This document shows positions 49,569 through 60,880 of a DNA stretch of 64,000 nucleotides, one piece after another. The stretch is from Liolophura sinensis. Its lineage: Eukaryota; Mollusca; Polyplacophora; Chitonida; Chitonidae. Under the pieces are notes generated by a model. The model saw only the letters and a program-made list of their open reading frames with translations, was not told the origin of the DNA and ran no database searches. Position 1 is the first letter of the stretch, and each line of letters starts with the position of its first letter. The translations under genes and the position numbers were made by a program. The stretch covers positions 22,021,788 to 22,085,787 of the forward strand of contig NC_088302.1 of the NCBI RefSeq assembly GCF_032854445.1. Direction: 5' to 3'.

Positions 49569-50885
49569 ATGGCGTTGACATTGGATGTTGCGGATACTGA
49601 TGATTTCTGTCAATCAGATCCTCTGAACTTAGAGGAGATTAACTTCTCGTGCGTCACTGGTGGTAATGAAGTTGATGATGACGAATTTGACTGTGGAGAC
49701 AACATATTTCAAAAAGTTGAAGAGCCTGTACAGGGAAATGTCATCAGCGAAAAGAACAAGTGTGTCTTGAATCCAAATTGTCAGATCGATCCAGTGGGTG
49801 AGAGACTGTACACAGAACTCCAGCCTGAAGAGGGAAAAGCCGATGTGCATTGTGAACAGATTGTCAATCCAAGAAAAGATATCATTGCAGGAGAACATAG
49901 AATTATCGACGAAACTCAGAGCACTGATGTTGATCAGGTAGGTGTAGATTTTGGGTCACATAATGGTGATGACAGCCAACCTGATTGTGTTCCATCTGAG
50001 TTGATCGCTGCCCAAGCAGAGTGGGACCAAGTACAGTGTATAGAAGCTGGTTATGCTGACCCATCTCATCCAGGACAGACCAAGGAAATCAACACATCAG
50101 CGATAACATTTAGTGAAGCCTTACAACATTTTCAGACATCTGACTTAAATCATCTGAAACCTGAGATCACAACCTCAGTCCATCGAACAGGGTTTAGTGC
50201 GTTGCGTCATTTCTTGTTCGGACCACCTGCTCTGAACAAAGAGTTGTTAACTGAGAAAGAAATGGCATTTTGTATAGCGGCTTCAGAATTTGACAATAAG
50301 AGTGATGTTCACACAAGAGTTTTGCAGACAATATACCGGACTTTAACAGGCTCCAAGTTTGACTGCCCTCGATATGGCAGCCATTTTGAAGAAATTGGTT
50401 TCCAAGGGAACGATCCTGCCACTGATCTTCGAGGCGGGGGATTTCTGGGATTAATGCACATCCTTCATCTTTTGACTGACCAGCAAACTTTGCCCTTGGC
50501 TCGAAACATATACAAACTGTCAATGGATGAAACACAAAACTTTCCTTTCTGTTTGATGGGAATTAACATATCTAGGATAACACTGCAGGCAGCAAGGGAA
50601 GGGTGCCTGAATAAGGAATGCAACCGACGAAAGCAGGTAGTTGCAGTTATGAATGATTTTTATGTGGGAACCTATCTACATTTGTACGAGATTTGGAAAT
50701 ATCAGCACAAAACCATAGGAGATTCTGGATTTGTTCTAAAGGACGTGGAATTCTTTGCCAAGAAAAACCCTAAGTGTATACTGAAGAAGCTGGACACATA
50801 CTTAGCTAAACAGAAACAAAACTCTGGTGCGTCATCAAGTTTTACAGGGAGTGGTGATAAAGTGGCGATAGATAAGCTGACATAA
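49569..50885 (+). CDS. ELMOD3: ELMO domain-containing protein 3-like, intronless
   Basis: 438 codons without interruption. Residues 1-175 are acidic and low in conservation. The ELMO domain spans about 195-415, with the signature EIGFQGNDPATDLRGGGFLG (275-294). Arg288 in that motif is the position proposed as catalytic for the GAP activity of ELMOD proteins towards ARF/ARL GTPases. LQTIYRTLTGSKFDC, NFPFCLMGINISRITLQA and KTIGDSGFVLKDVEFFAKK favour ELMOD3 over ELMOD1/2. The human protein is about 380 residues, so the N-terminus here is longer. The start is the first ATG (ATGGCG) of the frame. VPS33B is divergent, 615 bp away. The complete frame is in one exon, whereas I recall vertebrate ELMOD3 as split; an intron confined to the 5' UTR cannot be excluded. 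Confidence 0.93.
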   Translation: MALTLDVADTDDFCQSDPLNLEEINFSCVTGGNEVDDDEFDCGDNIFQKVEEPVQGNVISEKNKCVLNPNCQIDPVGERLYTELQPEEGKADVHCEQIVNPRKDIIAGEHRIIDETQSTDVDQVGVDFGSHNGDDSQPDCVPSELIAAQAEWDQVQCIEAGYADPSHPGQTKEINTSAITFSEALQHFQTSDLNHLKPEITTSVHRTGFSALRHFLFGPPALNKELLTEKEMAFCIAASEFDNKSDVHTRVLQTIYRTLTGSKFDCPRYGSHFEEIGFQGNDPATDLRGGGFLGLMHILHLLTDQQTLPLARNIYKLSMDETQNFPFCLMGINISRITLQAAREGCLNKECNRRKQVVAVMNDFYVGTYLHLYEIWKYQHKTIGDSGFVLKDVEFFAKKNPKCILKKLDTYLAKQKQNSGASSSFTGSGDKVAIDKLT

Positions 50886-50910
50886 AATTGGGAATCCACT
50901 TGTGATATAA

Positions 50911-50916
50911 AATAAA
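50911..50916 (+). terminator. polyadenylation signal of the ELMOD3-like gene
   Basis: AATAAA 26 bases after the TAA stop codon, implying a very short 3' UTR. Confidence 0.7.
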
Positions 50917-52525
50917 GTCCGTGATTTGTTGTAACTTACACTTGATTGAATTAGATGTGAATGTAGTACTGTACCTTCTCAATAATTTCAGACTTATTTT
51001 CAGAAAATGTATGCCACGAAGCCTTGCAAGGGCTGTTGTCTTAAGTCTATACTCTCTGTGGGGAGTAGGGGATTACTGGTAGTCAGTCAGTGACAGCTGT
51101 CCTTGCCTGTGCCACTCCTCAGTGAGCCTCGCCAGCTTGGCAAGACAGGGAGAGAAGAGACAGGCTGCCAGGTTTTTTTAAGGTTCACTTTTCGTGCAAT
51201 TGAGAGGTTGTAAGAGGCAGAGATGGACTCAATGTTGCTATGAATGTCAAGATGTACAAAAAAAAAAATAAAAACACCGAGTCCATGTAGATGGCGTGTA
51301 TAAGCTGCTGGGATTGGCTAGCTTTACACATCTTAGCCCGGTCAGGCCTATACTCCAGCCAGTATGCTGATAGCACCTGCTGTGGGGCGCCTCATGGGAG
51401 AGGCCTGTGATTGACCCCCTTACTCTCAATGTATCTCAGTTAGCCAGAGTCTGTGATTAATGAGATGGTGTGGTAATAGATATTATATTTATTTGTAAAG
51501 CTGGCTGTATTCTTAAAAAGAGAGTGAATCTGATGAAAATGAAATCCTGAATGCATTGTCATTAGAAACTAAGTTAGGATTTGCTTTAGTGTCATGGTGC
51601 CATGGTTTGAAAGTAAGAAAAAAAAACTCTAGACCTGCTGAAATATGACGTCTTTGCTGAAAATTACATGTAGCAGTGGTATTACCCTTAAACAAATTGG
51701 TGTATACGAAGGCTGCATGCAGTTTTTTGTAGGCTGAGCAGTCCACATCATTTCACATCATACTGCTTCAGTTCACAACCTCCTTGATTTGAAACTGCTC
51801 CAGTTTATTGCCTAAGTTCAAACACTTTGCCCTTCACCTCACCACTGTTGACTAATCGGGTGACATACACTGTATGTTTCAGTCCAGCTAGTTAGACTGC
51901 AGCTTGTGGTCAGAAGGCTTTTCATGTTAGTCGGTTAAACTGAGGACATCAGAATTGTCTGAACAACTCCAAGATGTATTTTGCTTCAGCTTTTGTACAC
52001 CCATGTGTGATCACCATACAAGTGAAATTTTTTTGAATACAGTATTAATAACTGTGGATCAAGTTTACTAAAAGAAATGAATTCAGGTGCATGTGTGAGT
52101 GTACTGTATATTCTTGTTACAGCAGAGAAAACATACAATACACTGGCAGTAAATGGGGTTATATGAGCTGCATTATCATGAAGTTTAACCATTTTTAATG
52201 AGAAATACAAGTACCCATGGTGCCCTTGTTTCCCTATATCTTTTTTTATTGACATTCTTATTGCATTCCCCATAGGGGTTTCCATGATGAAGTACACCAT
52301 AGAATTGAACTGCAAATTACATTTTTGTAAAAATAGTGATGTTTAGAGACAGTCCTCTTTCTAAATTTAATGATGCCCATCATCATGTAATTGTATATTC
52401 ACATATACTAGAGTGTATTAACAGTGATGTTGTTAATTTGAGTGAATGATTGTAAATACACATTTGTGTAATATCATAACAGTAGTGGTGTTAATAAGTC
52501 AATTCTGGGCTTTGTACACATTCAT
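50917..52525. other. no gene seen
   Basis: Intergenic. At 51240-51300 a segment resembles one terminal repeat of the 30139-30751 element (GAATGTCAAGATGTAC, then GAGTCCATGTAGATGG), but no second end was found. Confidence 0.45.
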
Positions 52526-52736
52526 CTATCCAGATTCCTCAACCTTTTTTTGTATATGAAAGAGAAACTTTCAGCACAACTTATTCACATTTATACATTG
52601 ATTTTAGAGATAGTTGCATTGGCGAATTTCAGAGCTTCACAAAAGGTACAATTTTGTCAGCGAACCCAGAATAATGCGTCCAGAGCATGTCTAAATAAAC
52701 ACCTTGCAAACATGCGAGAAGGTTGAAGAATTACAG
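52526..52736 (-). mobile_element. MITE-like repeat D, copy 3
   Basis: Reverse orientation: starts CCAGATTCCTCAACC and ends GAAGGTTGAAGAATTACAG on the plus strand. The core is more diverged than in the other copies. Confidence 0.72.
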
Positions 52737-52769
52737 AATGAATAATGGTGTTGCTAAATCATGTACACA

Positions 52770-53110
52770 TGCATGTACACATTATGTGTACGATAGGCTA
52801 GATAGATGGTGTCAATGCCCCTTCATATACACATTTATGTAATAATAGCCCCCATACAGAGTTATTTGTGTTATAGTGGTGTCCAGTTGGTTTGACCATT
52901 TTCTCAATACAATCGTGTTTGAATAGAGTTTGTTTACACTTGCATGTACACATTATGTGTACGATAGACTAGATAGATGGTGTTAATGCACCTTCATATA
53001 CACATTTATGTAATAATACCCCCCTGACAGAGTTATTTGTGTTATAGTGGTGCCCATTTGGTTTGACCGTTTTCTTAATACAACCATGTTTGGATAGAGT
53101 TTGTTTAATA
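52770..53110. repeat. 171-bp direct tandem duplication
   Basis: TGCATGTACACATTATGTGT at 52770 recurs at 52941. The copies stay alignable through TTTGAATAGAGTTTGTTTA / TTTGGATAGAGTTTGTTTA. Confidence 0.93.
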
Positions 53111-54454
53111 AGTTCTGTTAAGTTTATTGTATGTATACATAATGTTAATACGTTAACGGTTTGATTAATTTGATTCTGTATACAGATTTGCGAATTAGAA
53201 ATGTTCTTAACACAACAATGCATGTACATATTTGTTAAGTTGTATAACAGTGAATGGCGGTGTTGTTAATTAGATAATGCATACACATGTGTGTAGCATA
53301 CTCCTTTTTAAACCAGGTAGTGTAGACTTCACTTATAATTCTAAAGGCGATAGTATTATTACTTACCATACCAAATGTACATCTTGTGGGTAACATTATT
53401 TGGCCTGATCATTTCTATTTTGCGAACGTAAACACTACAAACATATAATAATGTGAGACATGTATTATGAAAACAAAAATTCATTATTAAAAAAAAAGAA
53501 AAGCATATATACATGTACATATATCTGGGCTTAATGTGGCCATTCTGCCTAACACTTCAGTACAACCTTCTCTTCTGTTAGATCACAATACTGACAGTTG
53601 TAACAGCCACCAACATGATAAAGAATATATATAATATATGTATTTGTGTTTTAGCTTAATATGATGACAGACCATCATAGACCCACCACGTTATCTGCCT
53701 GATCATGGAATGGCAACAGTTACATTTCGTCACTCAAATAAAATCATTGCAGAAAGCCTGTTAAGGCCAAAAAAAAAACCATTACATGTATATGCTTTTC
53801 GCTAGTATTTTTCACCAGATACTGTGCTTTGATATTATGAAACCCATATCAGTTGCCCTTTGAGAGAAAGCTGATTAACTATTTTTACGGTGTAATATGC
53901 ATTTGACATAAAGGTGCAATTAAAAAAACTAATGTCCATTAAACATGTTTAAACATTTTCATTGTAGTTATGAAAAAAAGTGGGAAAATCAAGTACCAGT
54001 TCTTGTATTGGTATTTTAGACCAAAATGTCAACATATGAGCCATCAGCACCACTCTAGTGGTTTTTAAATGTGTGCAATCTGGTTTGTTTGACTACTTTT
54101 ACCAGCAGTGCTTTTGTGGAGTGAGATTTTTATTAATAATTAATATCAACAACAAATAACCAATTCATGGCATTTGTTCTCACATGTAACATAAGGAAAA
54201 AGCAAGGATAAGCTTGTAAAGTGGTAGTGGGCAGTCTGCATATAGGTATATAAATGTTTGCATATTTATTTGTGTCTGTTAAAAAAAAAAAAATTCCCCC
54301 ATTCTGTATGCATGTGGATCTGAGCATTTCATTTAAGCTTGTATGTTTATGTTTATGTTTATGTTTATCCATCAGTCCATGTCTGTAGATTTTTGCATGA
54401 CCGGCCATGTATACAGATGTTTGCCCGTCCTGTCATATGTTTTGTATGTGTGCA
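53111..54454. other. no gene seen
   Basis: AT-rich, with no supported feature beyond short A-runs and TATG-like stretches. Confidence 0.45.
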
Positions 54455-54897
54455 TGTCCATCCACATATTTATGGGATGTACTCATATTGTAGTTAGACG
54501 TACATGTACTGTGTAGATTTATTCATTTCCATCCACATATTTATGGGATGTACGCATATTGTAGTTAGGCGTACATGTACTGTGTAGATTTATTCATGTC
54601 CAACATCATATTTATGGGATGTACGCATATTATAGTTAGGCGTACATGTACTGTGTAGATTTATTCATGTCCAACAACATATTTATGGATGTACGCATAT
54701 TGTAGTTAGGCGTACATGTACTGTGTAGATTTATTCATGTCCAACAACATATTTATTGGATGTACGCATATTGTAGTTAGGCGTACATGCACTGTGTAGA
54801 TTTATTCATGTCCACCCACATAATTATGGGATGTACGCATGTTGTAGTTAGACGTACATGTACTGTGTAGATTTATTCACGTCCGTCCATTCATGTA
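54455..54897. repeat. 71-bp tandem repeat, 6 copies
   Basis: Unit with CATATTTATGGGATGTACGC, ATATTGTAGTTAGGCGTACA and TGTACTGTGTAGATTTATTC. Starts are spaced 71 bp apart (GGGATGT at 54474, 54545, 54616). It abuts repeat D copy 4. Confidence 0.95.
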
Positions 54898-55119
54898 CTG
54901 TAATTCTTCAAGCTTTTCGCATGTTTGTAAGGTGTTTTTATTCAAGGATATTCAGAAGGCATTATTCTGTGTAGATTGATAAAATTATACTTTTAGTGAA
55001 GCCCTGAAATTGGCCAATCCAACCTACGTAGTTTTGTCTCCGAAATCAAATCAAAAATGTGCAGAAAGTGCACTGAAAGTTGATATTTCACATGGGAAAG
55101 GCGTGAGGAATTAGGGTAG
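54898..55119 (+). mobile_element. MITE-like repeat D, copy 4
   Basis: Starts CTGTAATTCTTCAAGC and ends GTGAGGAATTAGGGTAG. The core has TGGCCAATCC and AAAATGTGCAGAAAGTGCAC. Confidence 0.82.
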
Positions 55120-55639
55120 ATGTACTCCTGTATGTCCCGTTGATACACGTGCATTCATGAAGGCCCAAGTTTCCAGAGTACGCCTGCATGTGTGACTCCA
55201 ACGCATGAGGATCTTTGCAAACAAATGCGTAGATAGCCATCCAAGTTTCTAGACTTACGCCTATATTCATAACATGTATACTTGTCCGTCCGTCCATGTA
55301 ATTGATGTCATCCTGTACAGAACCATCCACGTAGGGGTATGATATGCTCATTGCTAGTTCTTCATATTTCAAGTTTCATCATACAAATAAGTAATTAACA
55401 TGTATGCAGAAGTGGGTTGTAAAATGAAAGTTATACTTTTTGTTGTTGATACTTGTATACTGTTGCCAGTCTGTGTTATCTTCCTGTATGCCAAATAGTT
55501 ATACATATACCCGTGTTCGTTGTTTGTTAATCAGTTTTATAAATGGTTACATACGTGTATGTAAGTGTGGCGTTATGTTCGTTTGTTCATGCTAGCCGTA
55601 TGCCAAAGTGTAGGGTGTTTGTTTATAAACATGATCTCG
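55120..55639. other. no gene seen
   Basis: Nothing recognisable. Confidence 0.5.
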
Positions 55640-55918
55640 TGGTTAGAGGCGCTTGCGTTTCATTTGTAGGACAACGGGGCCGGGGTTCAAACCCAGACTT
55701 GAACTGGTAATTTGTAGGTTTCCCTTTTCTCACTACTTGTGGGGCCTTAATTACAATAAGCGGTGCACAAACGTTCCTTTTTGAACAGCCTATAGTTCGT
55801 TGAAGACCGTTTGTCTTCCTTCACATTGTGGTTTCTTTGGCCTGAAGAGCAGACCGCCGCCGTATAAGTGATAATATCTTGAGATTGGCGTTAAGCGTCA
55901 ATGAAATAAATTAAATAA
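55640..55918 (+). mobile_element. SINE related to family A, diverged head
   Basis: tRNA-like head with TCTCGTGGTTAGAGGCGCTT and GGGGTTCAAACCC (B box), and a 3' end CCGCCGTATAAGTGATAATA with GGCGTTAAGCGTCAATGAAA. The body differs from family A. Confidence 0.7.
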
Positions 55919-56431
55919 TATATATGTCTACGAAGCCTGTAATTTTAAACTGAGTAGTAAACAATAAATGCTGCAGCAGTTGTCCCTTATACTGGTGGCA
56001 AATGTTCGTAAAAAACTAAACGTCCACAATTGCCCTCATTTTGTTAACGGTGAAGAAACCGTGAACACATGCTGATTGACACACGGCAGGTTTCAATTCA
56101 TTTCGATGTGAGGAAAACATGCGCAAACTAGCAATGACAACACAAGCTATACGACATCCTGAAAGAAATCATTTGTCTTACAATCATGCAGATCCCTTTG
56201 TTAAATGAATGGCCTAGACTACAGAATAAAATGTTAGAATTAAGGATGTCTACGGTGGCCACTATCATAGAGCTGCTTTATGCAGCTAAAAATGTCCGAA
56301 AAACTACAGTTAGGTTGACAGACAGACACGCTAAAAAAGTAATTATCCCGTTCTTCCCAAGCCATGCAGCTTTATAAGAAAGATTGTTGTCCCGCTACAG
56401 ATAACAGTGTTACTTCAAGGTCATAAAACCG

Positions 56432-56650
56432 GCCCCGATAGCACAGTTGGTAGAGCGCCCGCCTCGGAAGGCGGTAGATCCAGGGCAACCCTGGGATCGG
56501 GGGTCCACACGTAAGACCTTAAAAGGGGAAGATGTTATTCCTCACCTTGCGTTCAGCATGAAGAGGATAGTGCAACGACTGGTTGACCGTATCAGCATAA
56601 TGGCCCAGGCGCGCCAGTGCCTTCGGTAAGTCGTCTCAGTGAAGGACCAG
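56432..56650 (+). mobile_element. SINE related to family B
   Basis: tRNA-like head CCCCGATAGCACAGTTGGTA then GAGCGCCCGCC, followed by AGACCTTAAAAGGGGAAG and GCGTTCAGCATGAAGAGG of the family B body. The (CACT)n end is missing. It is not a functional tRNA, because the acceptor and T arms do not pair. Confidence 0.72.
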
Positions 56651-57139
56651 ATACATTCGGAGTTGTCAAGTTATGAATGTGTTAGCAGAGAACTGTGGCA
56701 GAATTTTGCTCTTGATCTGGATCCCGGAGTACAAATATCCATCTATATAATTCTGCCTTGGAATCTGGCCTGGATTTATGTATTTGAATCATCCTTAACC
56801 TGTATTGTATGATAACTATCTAAGGTGCTTGAATATAAAATACCAGAACATGTAGAGGGTTAAAAACGAGAGCGGCAAACCGTCACACGTAACAGGTGAA
56901 ATGCGGTTACACAAATAATACACGAGTGCATGTAATAGATATATATATGGCTACATAAATTTTGTATTTAGATATCACCGTAATCTTTCCTAAATGGTCC
57001 CATTTTTCATACTAGTTTATCAAATCCACAGTAGTTGCAGCTTGGTATTTGACGTGCTCATTTGCCATGCAGGTGTCCATTGAGTACCACGAGAGAAACA
57101 GTTTGGACAATGACAGAACTGTTAAAGGATTCATCTGAT
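56651..57139. other. no gene seen, 3' flank of the SLC22-like locus
   Basis: Nothing recognisable. Confidence 0.45.
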
Positions 57140-57284
57140 TTATTTCTTGGACCATTTCTCGATCTCCTCGATGGTTTGAGGCAGTTCTTTGTCTTTTGTC
57201 TCCGGTAGGAAGAGCACCAAACCGCAAACTACCAGGGATAGACTTCCAAATACAGTACCTGGTACCCCACGGGTAGTACTTCAT
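57140..57284 (-). pseudogene. SLC22-like terminal exon: TM12 and C-terminus
   Basis: Starts MKYYPW in the spliced frame. One surplus base in a GGGG run (57265-57268) separates this from GTVFGSLSLVVCGLVLFLPE and TKDKELPQTIEEIEKWSKK plus TAA. FLPETKxKxLPxTIEEIE is the SLC22 C-terminal signature. Confidence 0.82.
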
Positions 57285-57672
57285 CTGAAATGGGCACAAA
57301 TTATAACAGTTTAGAGAAAAAGCTTGAGGCATCATCGACGTGGAATACTATAAAAATTTCAATGAATTAATTGCTATCATTGAAAAATTTAAAATATAGA
57401 TAGGGTGTGTTAGATTTCATACTGTCCTTTCCTTCGACTGTTCCCTTTATGAAAAGTTCTGAGTAGTTTTCATCTACGATGGTCAACTCTGTTTGGCTTG
57501 GGAGGAATGCCGGGTTGACAAGTTGGGTTGTTGGGAGGCGGGGTGTGGGTGGGGGTGGGGGGTGGCGGTTTCTGGTCTCCCTGACATTGACGATAGATTG
57601 TATTTTTAAATGCGCAGGCGTGGTACCTTCTAATTACACATCTGAACACTATATATATGGCTTCTGACTTAC

Positions 57673-57745
57673 CACGAGGAGCGAGAAAGGGGCGATCATG
57701 CCACCAATACGTGCTGATGCAGAGGAGATGCCTAACCCCAGACTC
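57673..57745 (-). pseudogene. SLC22-like exon: TM11
   Basis: Encodes SLGLGISSASARIGGMIAPF then SLLV, the G-xSS-xARIGG-xAP motif. The exon is intact, with donor GTAAGT. Confidence 0.88.
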
Positions 57746-58699
57746 CTGAAACACGACATACGGCTACATATTTATAAGGCAAATAGTTGTCACATAAATA
57801 CAGCCGCATCATTCAACAAACCACAATGCCAATCTTGATTTTAGATGCATTTTCGTCTGTTTTTCTTTTCTCTTTTTATGTCACAAACTTATCAGACTAT
57901 CTTGAACCAAACCCAGAGCTCACCAAGGATACTGAGCTCCCATATTTATCATACCATTGCCAATATGGTACGTTTGAACATTCATACATCGATTCAGCTA
58001 AAGTATGCCACTTCAATAAACCCATGGCATGCTTGGTACGGTCACCTAGATATCCATGACGCATGCGTGTGGACACTTTGTTTATGACTAATGCCTGAAT
58101 TACTCCGCTTGCGCAAGTTTTGAGCTATGTTGTTTGTGGAAATGAAAAAAGGAGAATAATTGGTACTTTGGGGACATGAGACTACTTCGCCCTGTCTTTA
58201 AAGCGTAAACTATTAAACCACTTGGCTTTTACAAGCGGCTCTGGTTCATTGTCCCTTTCAGGACCGACTCATCCTTACACAGGCTATAGCAGATTTTCAC
58301 ACATCAATCAACATAAATCCAGTTAAATCCTCGTTTGTGCACGTGTTATCGTTGGAAATCGGTAATCAAAATATAAATCTATAAAGAAGGTAGCATTATA
58401 ACTTTTTCAAACAGTACGATCATTTTAACATTATAAATAATATAAATGCGAATACAGAAAATTTCATTAGATTAGCGAATACCTTTCTTTATTGGCCAAC
58501 AATCCCCGGTACATAGCTTCTTTCCCTGCTTTACATTAAATACTAAAACAGCTAGATGTAGCGTCGGTCATGACAATCACCAAAAGATGCTGAATGGGCA
58601 AACTAACGGCTTTGGCGCAGTTCCCAAGCCCTTATTCTGTATATGAGGTTACAAATTCAAATCCAACTTATTGTGATTCGGCTGCTCCGAGTCAGCAGG

Positions 58700-58772
58700 T
58701 TTGTATATCACCTGAATGGTGTCGTGTAAGTGAAATGTTAATTACTATACGGCGTTAAAACACTTAAAACTA
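58700..58772 (+). mobile_element. SINE family A, 3' fragment
   Basis: TGGTGTCGTGTAAGTGAAAT then ACGGCGTTAAAACACTTAAA. Confidence 0.5.
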
Positions 58773-58849
58773 TGTACATGTAAATAATTAATTATAATAC
58801 AAAATAAACCAGGTCAAGAAATCTTGTTAAGAAGTTTGGAAGTCAATAC

Positions 58850-58958
58850 CTGAGGTTTGTAGGGTACAGCTCTTGTGTGTATGTGAAGAGAGACCCAAAC
58901 GCGGCCGAGGCTCCAAACTTACCAGTTATGGACAGAGCAGTGACGACGAGACCGTTCC
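58850..58958 (-). pseudogene. SLC22-like exon: TM10 and ELYPTNLR motif
   Basis: Encodes NGLVVTALSITGKFGASAAF then GSLFTYTQELYPTNLR. This is the E-YPT-R motif conserved across SLC22. The exon is intact and in phase with its neighbours. Confidence 0.88.
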
Positions 58959-59485
58959 CTGCAAGTAATTCGTACATTTATAAAGCTATACACCCTATAC
59001 AGAGTTGGTTTGAAATAGCCACTCATTTAGTGTATTGTAGAATAAGAGAAGATGATTAAATCAAAGGCAGCGGCGAGTCTGTGGGCTTCAATCTACCAAT
59101 GCATAGGTAGTAGTTTGAAACTCACCTATATAGCCAGTCTACAGTTGGACAGTAAACGATCCTCTATATACACACACTGGAATGTTGAACATAGTACAGG
59201 AGTAGTATAACTCGAAGGAAAGTAATGATGTCTCGATGTATTACTTAGTGTCGAAATAAAGCGCCAAAATGTCGAGGTAACATATATTCTTTGTGCGCAA
59301 CATGTACTTTGCAATGACATGCTTCTCATGCCCATATCTTAGCAACATATATGTCACAACAGGTTTTCTCCTTGCCTGTCTGAGTTACAAACGTTAATGT
59401 TTTATCAAAGAACTGCAAAAAAATGGATGTATAATATTGTCCATATATGATTGGTGCACCTAACAGCGTAGGTGTCATTGGGCAT

Positions 59486-59722
59486 ACGCCGTACTCAAGA
59501 ATATTTCACTTGTACGACGGCGGCCAGCATTATGGTGGGAGGAAACCCGGGCACAGCTCGGTGGGGGAGGGGGGGGGGGACCCACGACTATTCGCAGGTT
59601 GCTGTCAGACCTTCCCACTTACGGCCGGAGAGGAAGCCAGCATGAGCTGGACTTGAACTCACATCGACCGCATTGATGAGAGACTCCTGGGTCATTACGC
59701 AGTGCTAGCGCACTAACCAACC
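59486..59722 (-). mobile_element. SINE family A, near full length
   Basis: Body ACGGCGGCCAGCATTATGGT, a G-rich expansion at 59560-59580, and head fragments to CTAGCGCACTAACCAACC. Confidence 0.88.
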
Positions 59723-60622
59723 ATATATTACGAAGCATGTGGTATTTTTCGTTACATGTCTGTATATAGACCACGGCGTATATACCCATCTATGTCAAAC
59801 AAGTTGTGGTTTTTGTGAAAACTTGGCTTAAAATATATAATGTGTTCGGATGATTAATTGTACATGACAGGTAAAAATGACTTTACTTGAGTGGAAGACA
59901 TCCGAGAGCTTGCAGTAAAAATTAGAAACCATGGGTTTAAAAGGGTTCTGGATTTGTGCAGTGCAGGTACAGGATTATAAGGTATTTGTCGCACGAATGT
60001 GGGTCAACTGACCTAACGATGCACTGACGTACCAAGCAGTACTGAGCCCCACTGGCTAGTGATATCAAGCGGTAGACCCAATGGCTTTGTGACCATCGGC
60101 TGCAAAACATTAGGGTTTCAACGATGCTATTGTTAGATTTTTAGGACCTACATTCATGGTGTGCTGTAAGCGGGTGAAATGACTATTCTTTTGACTCAGG
60201 CGAGAACAAACCTGTAATACTGAGCCTAATTTCGGTAAATTGAAGCAGTGCAGTGGTTTGTGTTTGGCACTAATTGTCCCCAAGTGAAGGAAATTCTCAC
60301 ATTTACCAGCAACAAAAGTTGTTTAAGCATGTTCCGATTGAATCACTGGAAATACAACCATTCTGTATCATGTAGCTCAAGAGTGCGAGCAAACATCAAT
60401 ACCCTAAATTCGACAGGTGTTTTATGAACTAAATATTGTGCTTCACAATAACGATGCTCTGGGCAGGTTTACATACCCAAATAGATGAAAGACTTACGGG
60501 GATGCTAAAACACACTGCGGCAGAACCCTCTAAAACTGGAATTCCTTCTGTAAATTGGTGACAATTATCACCGCCTCAGAAATGCCAGAAATGCTCAAAA
60601 ATCACCTCTCCAGAGACCTTAC

Positions 60623-60708
60623 CATACACCTCTTTCAACGCAACAGCAGCAATGAGAGCCGTTCCAGCGATGCCATCAAAGATGAATATTGTAGCTTTCC
60701 TTCCAAAC
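60623..60708 (-). pseudogene. SLC22-like exon: TM8-TM9 linker and TM9
   Basis: Encodes FGRKATIFIFDGIAGTALIA then AVALKEVY. FGRK is the cytoplasmic loop motif typical of MFS transporters. The exon is intact, with acceptor ATACAG and donor GTAAGG. Confidence 0.85.
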
Positions 60709-60880
60709 CTGTATTAAAAGACATGTGAATGAACGAAAAACTGCCAGACAATATCCAACAGGCAATTTTCACAGTTACATGTTGTGTATCACACACCCTG
60801 TCATTAAATACATAAGCAAAACCATTGCAAGCTGTTAATAATCTGGCATGGTAAGTACCTGCCCCACTTCAGATATTTTT

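Noticed and set aside
49344-50899. Minus-strand frames of 65-113 codons overlapping ELMOD3
   Set aside because: Antisense shadows of the strongly supported plus-strand ELMO-domain frame.
56432-56510. Possible tRNA gene
   Set aside because: Has A-box and B-box similarity, but the arms do not pair into a cloverleaf and the downstream sequence continues as a family B SINE body.
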